Positions 20,540 through 29,060 of a stretch of 64,000 nucleotides of DNA are shown here, in pieces. Position 1 is the stretch's first letter. The number at the start of each line of letters is the position of its first letter. The stretch spans positions 487,145 to 551,144 of the forward strand of contig JAYRJE010000001.1 of NCBI GenBank assembly GCA_041906465.1, in the 5' to 3' direction. The notes below the pieces were generated by a model. That model had not been told where the DNA came from and did not search any database. It saw only the letters and a list, made by a program, of their open reading frames with translations. Made by a program: the position numbers and the translations under genes. This DNA is from Didemnitutus sp041906465. Lineage in GTDB: Bacteria > Verrucomicrobiota > Verrucomicrobiia > Opitutales > Opitutaceae.

Positions 20540-20560
20540 GGAGAGGACGTTTTCCTCTCC
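20540..20560 (+). other. Hairpin in the leader of the small secreted protein gene
   Basis: GGAGAGGA (20540-20547) and TCCTCTCC (20553-20560) form a perfect 8-bp stem with a 5-base loop, 24 bases before the ATG at 20585. No T-run follows. It may shield or set the 5' end of the mRNA. The rest of 20360-20539 shows no gene. Confidence 0.4.
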
Positions 20561-20584
20561 TCGAACGCTCAACCCCACCACGCC

Positions 20585-21055
20585 ATGAATGCGCTCCGCC
20601 TCGCCCTGTTCGCAGTGCTCGCCACTGCTATCTGTTTCGGCTCACTTCACGCTCAGTCCGTCACTCGCAACGCCCCAATCATCTGGGACCTCTCAAGTTC
20701 GGCGCAAGGCGGCTCCGGCAACAAGCAGCGGATCACGCTCCGCGTCTGGCACGAACGATTTCAGCATGCGGACGGCAACTATGCGTGGTATCTCAACTAC
20801 GAAGTCAGTGCGCAGGACAAAAACATCTGGGGGCAGTGGAAGTCCGCCAACAAGCTCGCGACGATCACATTTTCTATCACGTCGATGCCCGGCATCGGTG
20901 GCACGGTCCAGCTCAACAATGCTTACTCCGCTCGTGGCATTTTGTTCGACGGCGGCAGCTCATCGCCGTCATTTGTGCCACTCGTCACCGGAGCGACCGT
21001 TACCGCTATCCGCTCCGGCGGCACCAGCGGCATCCCGGTGACCATCACGCACTGA
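20585..21055 (+). CDS. Small secreted protein of unknown function
   Basis: A 156-residue protein with a clear signal peptide (MNALRLALFAVLATAICFG, cleavage probably after HAQ near residue 24). The mature part is rich in Ser, Thr, Gly and aromatic residues with alternating beta-strand-like pattern (RITLRVWHERFQ, YAWYLNYEVS, LATITFSITS) and has no cysteines. I do not recognise the family. It stands alone between the divergent ppc gene and the convergent hrpB, with 29 bases between its stop and the hrpB stop. Confidence 0.7.
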   Translation: MNALRLALFAVLATAICFGSLHAQSVTRNAPIIWDLSSSAQGGSGNKQRITLRVWHERFQHADGNYAWYLNYEVSAQDKNIWGQWKSANKLATITFSITSMPGIGGTVQLNNAYSARGILFDGGSSSPSFVPLVTGATVTAIRSGGTSGIPVTITH

Positions 21056-21084
21056 CTTGCGCCAAAGCGGGGTTCATCCGCGGC

Positions 21085-23631
21085 TCAGCGCCACTCGTGG
21101 CGCGGGTAACGCCGCGAGAGCTCGGGTTTGATTTTCGGGTATTGTTCGCGCCAGAAATTCGACAGGTCGTCGGTGACTTGGATTGGACGCTGATTCGGCG
21201 CGAGCACCTCGATCTTCACCGGCACGCGCCCGTGGCCGAGGGTAAACTTCGCGCTGACACCGTAGAGTTCCTGGATGCGCGCGCTGAGCACGGGCGGGCC
21301 ATCCTTCTCGTAGCGGACGCGCGCCTTGCGGCCGTTGGCCATCTCGATGCGCTCGGGCAGATACTCGTCGAGCACCGCCAGCTGCTCCGGCAGCAACCAG
21401 TCGCGCAGGACGGGCATGACGGGCTTGTCCTTCAACTCGCGCGCACCGTAGCTGCCGTAGCAGATCTGCTCGATCAGCGTGGCGCGGTCGGCCTCGGCAA
21501 TCGGGTTGACCTCGAGTTCCGGCCACCACTTCGCGAGGCAGTTCACGCGCGTGATCCAGTGCTCGACCGCTTCGTTCCACTCGGTGAGTTCGATGCGGCC
21601 GGCCAGCACTTCGCGCGCGAGGATCGCGGCGGCCTGCCCTTCCGGCGGCTCGTCGGCGGTCTGCTTCGACTCGAGCACGAGGTCGCGGAAGCGTCGCTCC
21701 TTGCGCGCGAGCACACGGCGCTGTGTCTCGTCGTAAACGACGCCGCCCGCGTCGTGGAAATCCTCCGGAAAAAGCTCCTTCAGCCACGCCTCCTCGATCG
21801 CGGTGTTGAGGTTGAGGATCGTGTTCACCTCGCCACGGCTCTCGATCTCGGTGATCTCGGCGGCAACGAAGAGCGGTGAATTTTGAATCACGCTCTCGCG
21901 CGCGAGCACACCCTTGCGACCGTGGACCAGTTCGCAACGCAGCGTGCCCTTGTCGAGGCGGCGCGCAAGGTGGTCGCTGAAGCCAAGGAGCACGCATTTG
22001 CGCACCGCGACGCCGTCGATGCGTTTTTCGGTGACGTCGAGCTTCTCCGCGGCGGCGATCTCGAGGAACTGCTCGAACAGCGGACCGACCTGCCGCACAG
22101 CCTGGACGTGGATGCCGAGACGGCGGCAGGCGTCCATGTTGTAGTTGGCCTTGTCGGCGTAACGCCACGCGCGCATCAGCAGGAAGAAATCGGATTCGCT
22201 CTCGGCGCCGAAGACTTCCTCGCGCGCCTCGTCGGTGCGCCGATCGACGCCGCGCAGCAGGAAGTTCCGGCCCTGCGTAAGCGCGGCCATGAGCGCGACC
22301 GAGCGGACGCAGCCGTATTCCTGCGCCGCGAGGAACATGCGCGCATAACGCGGGTGCATCGGGAAGCGCAGCATGCGCCGTCCGACGTCGGTGATGGATT
22401 TCTTCGGACCGTGCAGCGCGCCGAGGTCCTCGAGCAGCGTCTCGGCCCGTTCGAGCGCCTTCGGGTCGGGCTTCTCAAGCCAAGGAAAATTCGGGACGTC
22501 GTCGATGCCCGCCGCCTTCAAGGTCAGCACGACTTCGGCGAGGTCGAGACGCTTCACCTCGGGCAGCTCTTGCAACGGTCGCTGCGCATGCTCGCGCTCC
22601 GTCCAGAGCCGAAGGCACACACCCGGCGCCGTGCGGCCCGCGCGCCCGGCGCGTTGATCGGACGACGCGATGGAAATCTTTTCGATCAACAGCGTGTTGA
22701 TGCCGCGGTGCGGATCGTAGCGGGCGACGCGAGCGAGGCCGCTGTCGACGACGGCGGTGACGCCGTCGATCGTGAGCGAGGTCTCCGCGACGTTGGTCGA
22801 GACGATGATCTTGCGCGCGTCGTAGCGCGCGACGGCGCGGTCCTGCGCCTCGGGAGGCAACTCGCCGTGCAACGGAAAACACGCGAAACCGCGCAGCGCG
22901 TGCGAGCCCTGGATTTCCTGCACCGTGCGACCGATCTCGAATGCACCCGGCATGAACACCAGAATGTCACCGGTCGTCTGCGCCGCGAGGCGTTCGCACT
23001 CGCGGGCGGCGACGGCCCAAACAGGATCATGCTCGAAGTTCACCGTCTTCGGCAGGTATTCGACGCGCACGGGGAACGTGCGTCCCTGCGACGTGAGCAC
23101 ATCGCACGGCGCGAGATAGTCCTTGAGCAACGCCGCATCGAGCGTCGCGGACATCACGACGAGTTTCAGGTCCGGCCGGCGCGTTTGCTGAATCTGGATC
23201 GCGCGCGCGAGCGAGATGTCGCCGTAGAGGTGGCGTTCGTGAAACTCGTCGAACACGATCGCGCTGATACCGCGCAGCGTCGGATCAAAGGACATCTGCC
23301 GGAGCAAAATGCCCTCCGTGACGAAGCGGATGCGCGTCGCGTCGCTCACGCGCGAGTCGAGGCGGATCTGGTAGCCGACGACGTCGCCGAGCCGCGTGCC
23401 AACCTCCTCGGCAACGCGCTTCGCCAGCATGCGTGCCGCGAGGCGCCGCGGCTGGAGCACGACCACCTCGCCGCGCTCGCCGAGCAATCCGTGGTTGAGC
23501 AGCATCTGCGGCACCTGCGTGGACTTGCCGGAGCCGGTCGGCGCCTGGACGATCAACCGACCCTGCGCGCGCAGCGAGTCGACGAGTTGGCGCTCGAGTT
23601 CGTAGATGGGCAGTTGGCGCGGATCGGGCAT
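21085..23631 (-). CDS. hrpB: ATP-dependent helicase HrpB
   Basis: An 848-residue DEAH-box helicase. Motifs in order: Walker A APTGSGKST (about 30-38), DEFHER (motif II, with DEFH in place of DEAH), MSATLD (III), STNVAETSLTIDG (V) and SDQRAGRAGR (VI). The C-terminal region ends with SNFWREQYPKIKPELSRRYPRHEW, the characteristic HrpB tail that separates it from HrpA. Its biological substrate is not well defined. Transcribed away from the RNA-rich region that follows. Confidence 0.92.
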   Translation of the reverse strand: MPDPRQLPIYELERQLVDSLRAQGRLIVQAPTGSGKSTQVPQMLLNHGLLGERGEVVVLQPRRLAARMLAKRVAEEVGTRLGDVVGYQIRLDSRVSDATRIRFVTEGILLRQMSFDPTLRGISAIVFDEFHERHLYGDISLARAIQIQQTRRPDLKLVVMSATLDAALLKDYLAPCDVLTSQGRTFPVRVEYLPKTVNFEHDPVWAVAARECERLAAQTTGDILVFMPGAFEIGRTVQEIQGSHALRGFACFPLHGELPPEAQDRAVARYDARKIIVSTNVAETSLTIDGVTAVVDSGLARVARYDPHRGINTLLIEKISIASSDQRAGRAGRTAPGVCLRLWTEREHAQRPLQELPEVKRLDLAEVVLTLKAAGIDDVPNFPWLEKPDPKALERAETLLEDLGALHGPKKSITDVGRRMLRFPMHPRYARMFLAAQEYGCVRSVALMAALTQGRNFLLRGVDRRTDEAREEVFGAESESDFFLLMRAWRYADKANYNMDACRRLGIHVQAVRQVGPLFEQFLEIAAAEKLDVTEKRIDGVAVRKCVLLGFSDHLARRLDKGTLRCELVHGRKGVLARESVIQNSPLFVAAEITEIESRGEVNTILNLNTAIEEAWLKELFPEDFHDAGGVVYDETQRRVLARKERRFRDLVLESKQTADEPPEGQAAAILAREVLAGRIELTEWNEAVEHWITRVNCLAKWWPELEVNPIAEADRATLIEQICYGSYGARELKDKPVMPVLRDWLLPEQLAVLDEYLPERIEMANGRKARVRYEKDGPPVLSARIQELYGVSAKFTLGHGRVPVKIEVLAPNQRPIQVTDDLSNFWREQYPKIKPELSRRYPRHEWR

Positions 23632-23869
23632 GAAATATCGCGTGACAACGGCGTGACGCGAAGCGGTTGAGAAGTCGGAAAATCGCGCGCGCGGTCAACG
23701 TTCTTTCACTCGCCCCTTCGCACGCATCTCGCTCGCGGCCGGACGGTTTCCTCGGCGAGGCCGGCGCGAGACGCGAGGCCGGGGCGATTGTGAACAACCT
23801 GCGAGCAATCCGCGGTTCAGAAGTTATTCACCGCCGCGCGAGGTGCGCCGAGGTGAGCAACTTGGTGGT

Positions 23870-24780
23870 AAGAAGCGGTAGACTTCCGATCCAGGGCACC
23901 GCACATTATCCACGTTCCTTGATAGAACAGTCGCAGCGCGGCGGCATGAAAAACCCGTCGAAGGCGCGGCTGGGATAATCCCGGGCAACCGGGGAAAGGG
24001 CGATGGCAGCTGGTGCGATCGTCCCCTCCTCTGCGAATAGCGGGGACAGGCATATATCACCAGTTCCTCTGGACGGTGTCGCAACCGATCCAGTCATGCG
24101 ACTAGGAGCTGTGCGGCGAGGCGCGAAGTAGAAACCGCGTCCGAGCCGAGTCAGGTCCAAGGCCAGTTTCGGGCCTTGCACCGATGCAGTTACCCAGAGG
24201 GTTACGGCTGCTACTGCACGACCAGAACGCAGCGATCGTTTCGGGAGAGTTAAAAGCCCTCCAAAAGGCCCGGCTGACGCTATCGGCGGGGCGCGCAAAG
24301 AGACGAACGCGGCGTGGAGCGGCGCGGGATGGCAACAACCCGCCAGCCTTCCAAGATGGGGCGGTCCCGCAAACCGGGATCACCCAACTGCAAGTCGAAC
24401 GCAGCCTGAGAGGTAAGAGGTCAGACCCGTCGCACGGGGCCAACGCACTGCCAAAAGTGGTGGCCGTCCCCGTGGTCAAGGTGCCGGTGCGAACTGTATT
24501 CTTGCAGGCGTCCCAGCACCCGTCCGGCGAGCGAACCACCGGCAGGTGGTCACCGAACCGGGCGTAGAGGCCTCACTCGATAGATCCTGTGCCTGAAAGG
24601 GCCGGGACGGTCCCGCTATGAGACCGAGAGCATCGCTTGCCGCGGTGAGTAGCGTCGGGAAACACTTGGCCCGCCAACCGGCGAGAGCGCCTAACAAGTG
24701 TGAATGGGAAAGAGTGCGTGGCGAACGCCCACCCCCGAATTTGGCCCGGGCTCCGCAAGGAGTCCGGGCCTTTTTCTTTT
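23870..24780 (+). ncRNA. Candidate large structured non-coding RNA (about 0.9 kb)
   Basis: No believable gene lies between hrpB (23631) and typA (25117). This part has dense helices readable on the plus strand: CCCGG-GCAA-CCGGG with a GNRA loop (23980-23993), GTCCCC/GGGGAC (24021-24047), CAAGGCC/GGCCTTG (24158-24178), TGCAGT/ACTGCA (24185-24218), ACCACC-GGCA-GGTGGT (24535-24550), CGGGA/TCCCG (24603-24615) and ACACTT/AAGTGT enclosing GGCG-AGAG-CGCC (24662-24701). Loops are rich in GAA and GNA. A strong terminator closes it. I see no RNase P, tmRNA, SRP or intron signatures. The 5' end is a guess: no clear promoter. Known classes of comparable size and style are GOLLD, ROOL and OLE. Confidence 0.6.
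24743..24780 (+). terminator. Strong rho-independent terminator of the large RNA candidate
   Basis: GGCCCGGGCTCC (24743-24754) pairs with GGAGTCCGGGCC (24759-24770) over 12 bp with one G-U pair, closed by a GCAA tetraloop and followed by TTTTTCTTTT. T-run only on the plus strand, which fixes the direction of the upstream transcript. Confidence 0.9.
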
Positions 24781-24794
24781 TATAGAACCCTTTC

Positions 24795-24926
24795 GACAAC
24801 GCGCCGGGCAGAAACTTTTGCCCGGAACCACGAGCTTAAAAGCTTGGCCCGGCGCGTTGTCCGTGAGGTTCGCCGCTTTTACGCCAAGCCATAGTAGGGC
24901 CGATCCTTTCCGGGTCGGCCCTTTTG
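24795..24926 (+). promoter_or_regulatory. Leader with mutually exclusive hairpins upstream of typA
   Basis: GACAACGCGCCGGGC (24795-24809) and GCCCGGCGCGTTGTC (24847-24861) are a perfect 15-bp inverted repeat. Competing pairings exist. CCGGGC (24804-24809) also pairs with GCCCGG at 24820-24825. GCTTGGC (24842-24848) pairs with GCCAAGC (24883-24889). TTGGCCC (24844-24850) can pair with GGGCCGA (24897-24903), the 5' arm of the next terminator. This is the geometry of an attenuator or riboswitch-like leader, although a separate small RNA of about 140 nt is an equally good reading. No known riboswitch core is recognised. Confidence 0.5.
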
Positions 24927-24930
24927 CGTT
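24897..24930 (+). terminator. Terminator before typA, possibly conditional
   Basis: GGGCCGA (24897-24903) pairs with TCGGCCC (24915-24921) around an 11-base loop and is followed by TTTTGCGTTT. It could end a small RNA or act as the conditional terminator of the typA leader. Confidence 0.7.
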
Positions 24931-24970
24931 TCTGAGGTAGCGCCACGCAGGGACCGGCTCGCTGCATGAG

Positions 24971-25000
24971 GTGGGCGCCGGTGCCCCCTACCGGCGCCAC
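24971..25000 (+). other. Hairpin in the typA leader
   Basis: GGCGCCGGT (24974-24982) and ACCGGCGCC (24990-24998) form a perfect 9-bp stem with loop GCCCCCT, extended by GTG/CAC with one bulged G. No T-run follows on either strand. It lies about 115 bases before the typA ATG; 25001-25116 shows nothing further. Confidence 0.6.
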
Positions 25001-25116
25001 GACTCGCACCGGCACACCCGCCCGAGCCCTCCGCATTGCCTTTAGCTTCCTTCTTGCCAAGCCTCGGCGCGGACCGCACCGTGAACCCTTTTCTCTCTCA
25101 CCACGAGCCGCCCGGT

Positions 25117-26946
25117 ATGAACCAGAACATCCGCAATATCGCCATCATCGCCCACGTCGACCACGGGAAAACCACCTTGGTCGATAAGCTCCTCAAGGAG
25201 GGCGGAGCCTACCGCGCCAACCAGCAAGTCGAGGAACGCGCCATGGACTCCATGGACCTCGAGCGCGAAAAGGGCATCACCATCAAGGCCAAGAACACTT
25301 CCGTCCACTGGCAGGACAAGACGATCAACATCGTCGACACTCCCGGACACGCCGACTTCGGCGGTGAAGTCGAACGCGCCCTCCGCATGGTCGACGGCGT
25401 GCTCCTACTCGTCGACGCCTACGACGGCCCGCAGGCGCAGACGCGCTTCGTGCTCCGCAAGGCGCTCCAACACGGTCTCAAAGTCGTCATCGTCATCAAC
25501 AAGATCGACCGCGACAACGCCGACCCCGTCAAAATGTATGACAAGGTGCTCGAGCTCCTCATGGAGCTCAACGCCACCGAGGAGCAGTTCGACGCCCCGG
25601 TCGTCTACGGTTCCGGCCGCGACGGCTACATGATGTATCACCTCGGCGACGAGAAGAAGGACATGACGCCGCTGTTCGAGACGATCCTCGAGCACGTCCC
25701 GCCGCCCTTCGCCAAGCCGAACGAGCCGTTCCACATGCTCGTCTCCAACATCGACTGGAGCGACTACGTCGGCCGTATCGCCATCGGCAAGATTCTCGGC
25801 GGCACCGGCAAGATCGGCGACACCGTGCACGTCATCCGCAACGCCAACGGCGCACGCGTGAAGGCGAAGATCACGAAAGTCTTCGAATACTCCGGCCTCG
25901 GCACCAACGAGTCGGCCACCGCCACCGCCGGCAACATCGTCGGCATCTCCGGCTTCGAGGACGTCGACATCGGCGACACGATCACGGCCGACGAAAACGG
26001 CCACGCCCTCCCCTTCACCCAGATCGATCCGCCGACGCTCGAGATGCAGATCGGCGTCAACGACGGCCCGCTCGTCGGCACCGAGGGCAAGCTCGTCACC
26101 TCGCGCCAAGTCCGCGAGCGCCTCTTCCGCGAGATCAAGACCAACGTCTCGATCTCCGTCGAAGACTCCGACCGCGCCGGCGTGTTCAACCTCAAGGCGC
26201 GCGGCGCCATGCAGGTTGCCGTGCTCGTCGAAACGATGCGCCGCGAAGGCTTCGAAATCACCGTTTCCCGCCCGACCGTCATCGAACGGATCGTCGAAGG
26301 CAAACGCCACGAACCCTACGAGAGCGTCTGGATCGAAGTGCCCGACGAATGCGTCGGCGCGATCATGCAGAATCTCGCCAACCGCAAGGGCCAGATCACG
26401 AACATGGAGAAGCACCACTCCACGACGATGATCGAGGCGGTCATCACGACTCGCGGCCTCATCGGCCTCGAAATCGACATCGTCAACGCCACCAGCGGCC
26501 GCGGCGTCATGTCGCACCTGTTCAAGGAATACGGCCCCTACGCTGGCGAAGTTCTCACGCGCCTCACCGGCACGCTCATCGCGACCGAAGCCGGCGAGAC
26601 CACGGCCTACGCCCTCGTCATGTGCCAGGAGCGCGGCAAGCTCTTCGTCGGCCCCGGCGAACGCGTTTACGAAGGCATGATCATCGGCGAAAACCCGCGC
26701 AACGAGGACATCGCCGTCAACGCCGTCCGCGAGAAGAAGCTCACGAACTTCCGCTCGCAAGGTGAAGGCGTCGCCGACTCTCTCACCCCGGCCACCAAAC
26801 TCTCGCTCGAGCGCTCGATCGAATACATCGCCGCCGACGAGCTCGTTGAAGTGACACCGCAGAATATCCGCCTGCGCAAACGCGTGCTGAAGGAAACCGA
26901 TCGCCGCAAAATCGAGCGCGCCGCCCGCAAGGCCAGCGACGAGTAA
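25117..26946 (+). CDS. typA: Translational GTPase TypA/BipA
   Basis: A 609-residue ribosome-associated GTPase of the EF-G type, involved in stress and cold adaptation and ribosome assembly. G1 is AHVDHGKTT (12-20), G2 lies near REKGITI, G3 is DTPGHADF and G4 is NKIDRDNA. Elongation-factor domains II, III and V follow, then the BipA-specific C-terminal domain (LERSIEYIAADELVEVTPQNIRLRKR). The ATG at 25117 gives the standard start MNQNIRNIAIIAHVDHGK; the upstream open frame from 25036 lies in the leader. Hairpins upstream may control expression, and a terminator follows. Confidence 0.95.
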   Translation: MNQNIRNIAIIAHVDHGKTTLVDKLLKEGGAYRANQQVEERAMDSMDLEREKGITIKAKNTSVHWQDKTINIVDTPGHADFGGEVERALRMVDGVLLLVDAYDGPQAQTRFVLRKALQHGLKVVIVINKIDRDNADPVKMYDKVLELLMELNATEEQFDAPVVYGSGRDGYMMYHLGDEKKDMTPLFETILEHVPPPFAKPNEPFHMLVSNIDWSDYVGRIAIGKILGGTGKIGDTVHVIRNANGARVKAKITKVFEYSGLGTNESATATAGNIVGISGFEDVDIGDTITADENGHALPFTQIDPPTLEMQIGVNDGPLVGTEGKLVTSRQVRERLFREIKTNVSISVEDSDRAGVFNLKARGAMQVAVLVETMRREGFEITVSRPTVIERIVEGKRHEPYESVWIEVPDECVGAIMQNLANRKGQITNMEKHHSTTMIEAVITTRGLIGLEIDIVNATSGRGVMSHLFKEYGPYAGEVLTRLTGTLIATEAGETTAYALVMCQERGKLFVGPGERVYEGMIIGENPRNEDIAVNAVREKKLTNFRSQGEGVADSLTPATKLSLERSIEYIAADELVEVTPQNIRLRKRVLKETDRRKIERAARKASDE

Positions 26947-26984
26947 ACTCGCCGCGGCCGCAAGCTCCGCGCGACACTCACCGA

Positions 26985-27013
26985 GGGCGGCCCACTGGCC
27001 GCCCTTTTGCTTT
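26985..27013 (+). terminator. Terminator of typA
   Basis: GGGCGGCC (26985-26992), loop CACT, GGCCGCCC (26997-27004) and then TTTTGCTTT. It overlaps the last bases of the convergent decarboxylase gene. Confidence 0.85.
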
Positions 27014-28412
27014 ACCGGCTGAGATCGGCCAGGACGCGCTCGAAAGCACGGACGGTGCGTCGCACATCCGTCTCGGTCGTTCGCCAGTTGACGACGCTTA
27101 CCCGCATCGCACGGCGTCCTTGCCAAATCGTCGACGAAAAGAACGCTTCCCCGCTGGCATTCACCGCGGCGATCACCGCATCGGTTCGCGCATCGTGATC
27201 CTCATCCGTCGCTCCCGCGTGCGCAGCACGGAACTGCAGCAACCCTTGGTTCAAGGTCGGCGCATGCAGCACACGCACACCGGGCAGGCTTCCGATGCCC
27301 GCCACGAGGGCCGCACAATGCGCGCAACTCCGCTCCACGATCGCCTCGACCCCCGCACGGCCGAGCTCGCGCAACGCCGCATAGACCGGCACGCCGCGAG
27401 CGCGCCGCGACCACTCCGGGTTCCAATCGATCTGGTCGCGCACCGCCTTGCCGGCCGCGATGTAGGACGCCGCGATCGTCATCGCGTCCCGATGCGCTTC
27501 GCGATCGCGCACCATCGCGATCCCGCAATCAAACGGCACGTTCAGCCATTTGTGCGCGTCAGTCGCCCAGCTGTCCGCCTGTTCGACGCCGAGTGTAAGA
27601 TTATGCTTCGCGCGACTCGCTCGCGCGAACAAACCGAATGCCCCATCCACGTGCACCCACGCTCCCGCCTCCCGGGCCGACGGAATCAGCTCCGCGAACC
27701 GGTCGAAAGATCCGGTGTTTAAATCGGCGGCATTGAGCACGACGATTTTCGGTCCCGCCGTTGTGATCAGTGCGTGCCGCAGCGCCTCGGGCGTGATGCG
27801 ACCGACCGCATCAGTGTCGATGGACCGGATGGACTTCGTGCCCAACCCGAGGAACCGGATCGCACGGTCGATCGATCCGTGGCGCTGCGCATTCGCGAGC
27901 ACGGCAATCCGCGGCGCCCCCACCAGTCCCTCGCCATTCGCGTCCCACCCTGCCCGCTTGAGCACCGCGGATCGCGCCGCCGCGAACGCAGTGAAGTGTG
28001 CCATCTGGCACCCCGTCACGAAAGCCACGGACGCTTCGCGCGGCAGGTTCAGCAAGTCTTTCACCATCTCGCCCGCGGCTTCCTCGATAACGCTCACCGC
28101 GGGTCCGCAGGCATAGAGCGCCGCATTTTGCTCCCAAGTTGACACCAGCCAATCCGCCGCCAACGCCGAGGGCAGCGAACCGCCAATCACCCAGGCAAAA
28201 AAGCGTCCACTCGCGCTCCCGAGCAAGCCGTCGCGCGCCCCGTGAATCAACTGCGCCACCACCGTTTCGGCCGCCGTTCCCCGCGCCGGCAATGCAGCCG
28301 GGAAGCGGGCGCGCAACGCGGCCAAATCGGCAGTCGCCGTGACGGGGCGTGAATCGATACCGCGAAGCCACTCCCGGGCGGCTTGATGAGCGAGAGAAAG
28401 GACGTCAGACAT
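27012..28412 (-). CDS. PLP-dependent group II amino-acid decarboxylase
   Basis: A 466-residue fold-type I PLP enzyme of the aromatic-L-amino-acid/glutamate decarboxylase family. The PLP-binding lysine is K288 in TDAHKWLN, and D256 in WVHVDGAFG contacts the pyridine nitrogen. SASGRFFAWVIGGSLPSA and the ENAALYACGP-like stretch match the substrate-side N-terminal region of the family. The substrate (tyrosine, tryptophan, DOPA or other) cannot be decided from sequence. Single gene, convergent with typA and separated from its neighbour upstream by 117 bases. Confidence 0.88.
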   Translation of the reverse strand: MSDVLSLAHQAAREWLRGIDSRPVTATADLAALRARFPAALPARGTAAETVVAQLIHGARDGLLGSASGRFFAWVIGGSLPSALAADWLVSTWEQNAALYACGPAVSVIEEAAGEMVKDLLNLPREASVAFVTGCQMAHFTAFAAARSAVLKRAGWDANGEGLVGAPRIAVLANAQRHGSIDRAIRFLGLGTKSIRSIDTDAVGRITPEALRHALITTAGPKIVVLNAADLNTGSFDRFAELIPSAREAGAWVHVDGAFGLFARASRAKHNLTLGVEQADSWATDAHKWLNVPFDCGIAMVRDREAHRDAMTIAASYIAAGKAVRDQIDWNPEWSRRARGVPVYAALRELGRAGVEAIVERSCAHCAALVAGIGSLPGVRVLHAPTLNQGLLQFRAAHAGATDEDHDARTDAVIAAVNASGEAFFSSTIWQGRRAMRVSVVNWRTTETDVRRTVRAFERVLADLSR

Positions 28413-28529
28413 GGAAGAGTAGCGCAGGACGCTCCGCCGTCACGGCCCCGAGCCAACCGCGAAAAACAGGCGCCGAATTCTCTCTCCGCCTCGCAGGCGC
28501 GCGGCGCCAGCGCCACCAGCTTTGCCCCG

Positions 28530-29015
28530 TCAAACGCCGGAGCCGCCTCGTTCCTCGGCGGCAATGCGCGTGATGTGCCGCGCGAAGTCCGCATCCTCGC
28601 CTTCGAGCAGCTTCGGCAGCATCCCCCGGAAATCGGCACGCCGGCACCACGCGCGCATGTAGTCCTCCCAAGTAAACCACAACCGTGAAGCCTGGCGGCT
28701 CATTTTTTCCTCGTAGACGAGAATGTAAGCGCGCTCGAACAGTGCGATGAGTATCTCGAACAGCACGTCCCGCCGCTCGATCTGCTCCGGCGTCAGCTGC
28801 GGCGGCATCGCCGCGGCCGTCATCAACCGCAAGTCGGCGTGGTCGAGCACCAGCTTGAGGAACTTGTCGTAGTCATCGGCCAGCTGAAGGTAAACCTCCT
28901 CGTCATCGTTCATCCGCTCCTTCCGCCGATCGATGATGTAAACGATGATTGCCATCGGCAGACCGATCACGGTCACCGCGTAGCTGAGGGCCTCGAGCCA
29001 TTCGAGCCAGGACAT
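28530..29015 (-). CDS. Small membrane-anchored protein of unknown function
   Basis: A 161-residue protein with one N-terminal membrane helix (about residues 10-29, LSYAVTVIGLPMAIIVYII) followed by a charged cytosolic part (DRRKERMNDDEEVYLQLADDYDKFLKL) that is mostly helical. Tryptophan-rich patch LWFTWEDYMRAWCRR near residue 120. I do not recognise a named family. It sits between the RND pump and the decarboxylase on the same strand, 45 bases after the pump gene begins to be clear, with no obvious link to either. Confidence 0.7.
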   Translation of the reverse strand: MSWLEWLEALSYAVTVIGLPMAIIVYIIDRRKERMNDDEEVYLQLADDYDKFLKLVLDHADLRLMTAAAMPPQLTPEQIERRDVLFEILIALFERAYILVYEEKMSRQASRLWFTWEDYMRAWCRRADFRGMLPKLLEGEDADFARHITRIAAEERGGSGV

Positions 29016-29060
29016 GGAGGCAACATGCCCCAGCTCGCCCGACCGGTCAAACTCCGCGGC

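Noticed and set aside
23820..23916. Possible origin of replication (TTATTCACC, TTATCCACG)
   Set aside because: Only two near-consensus DnaA boxes, no AT-rich unwinding region and no dnaA, dnaN or parAB neighbours.
23870..24780. RNase P RNA, tmRNA, SRP RNA or group I/II intron
   Set aside because: The P4-type GAGGAAAGTCC core, tRNA-like ends, SRP GGAAGG loop and domain V or P-Q-R-S elements are all missing as far as I can read.
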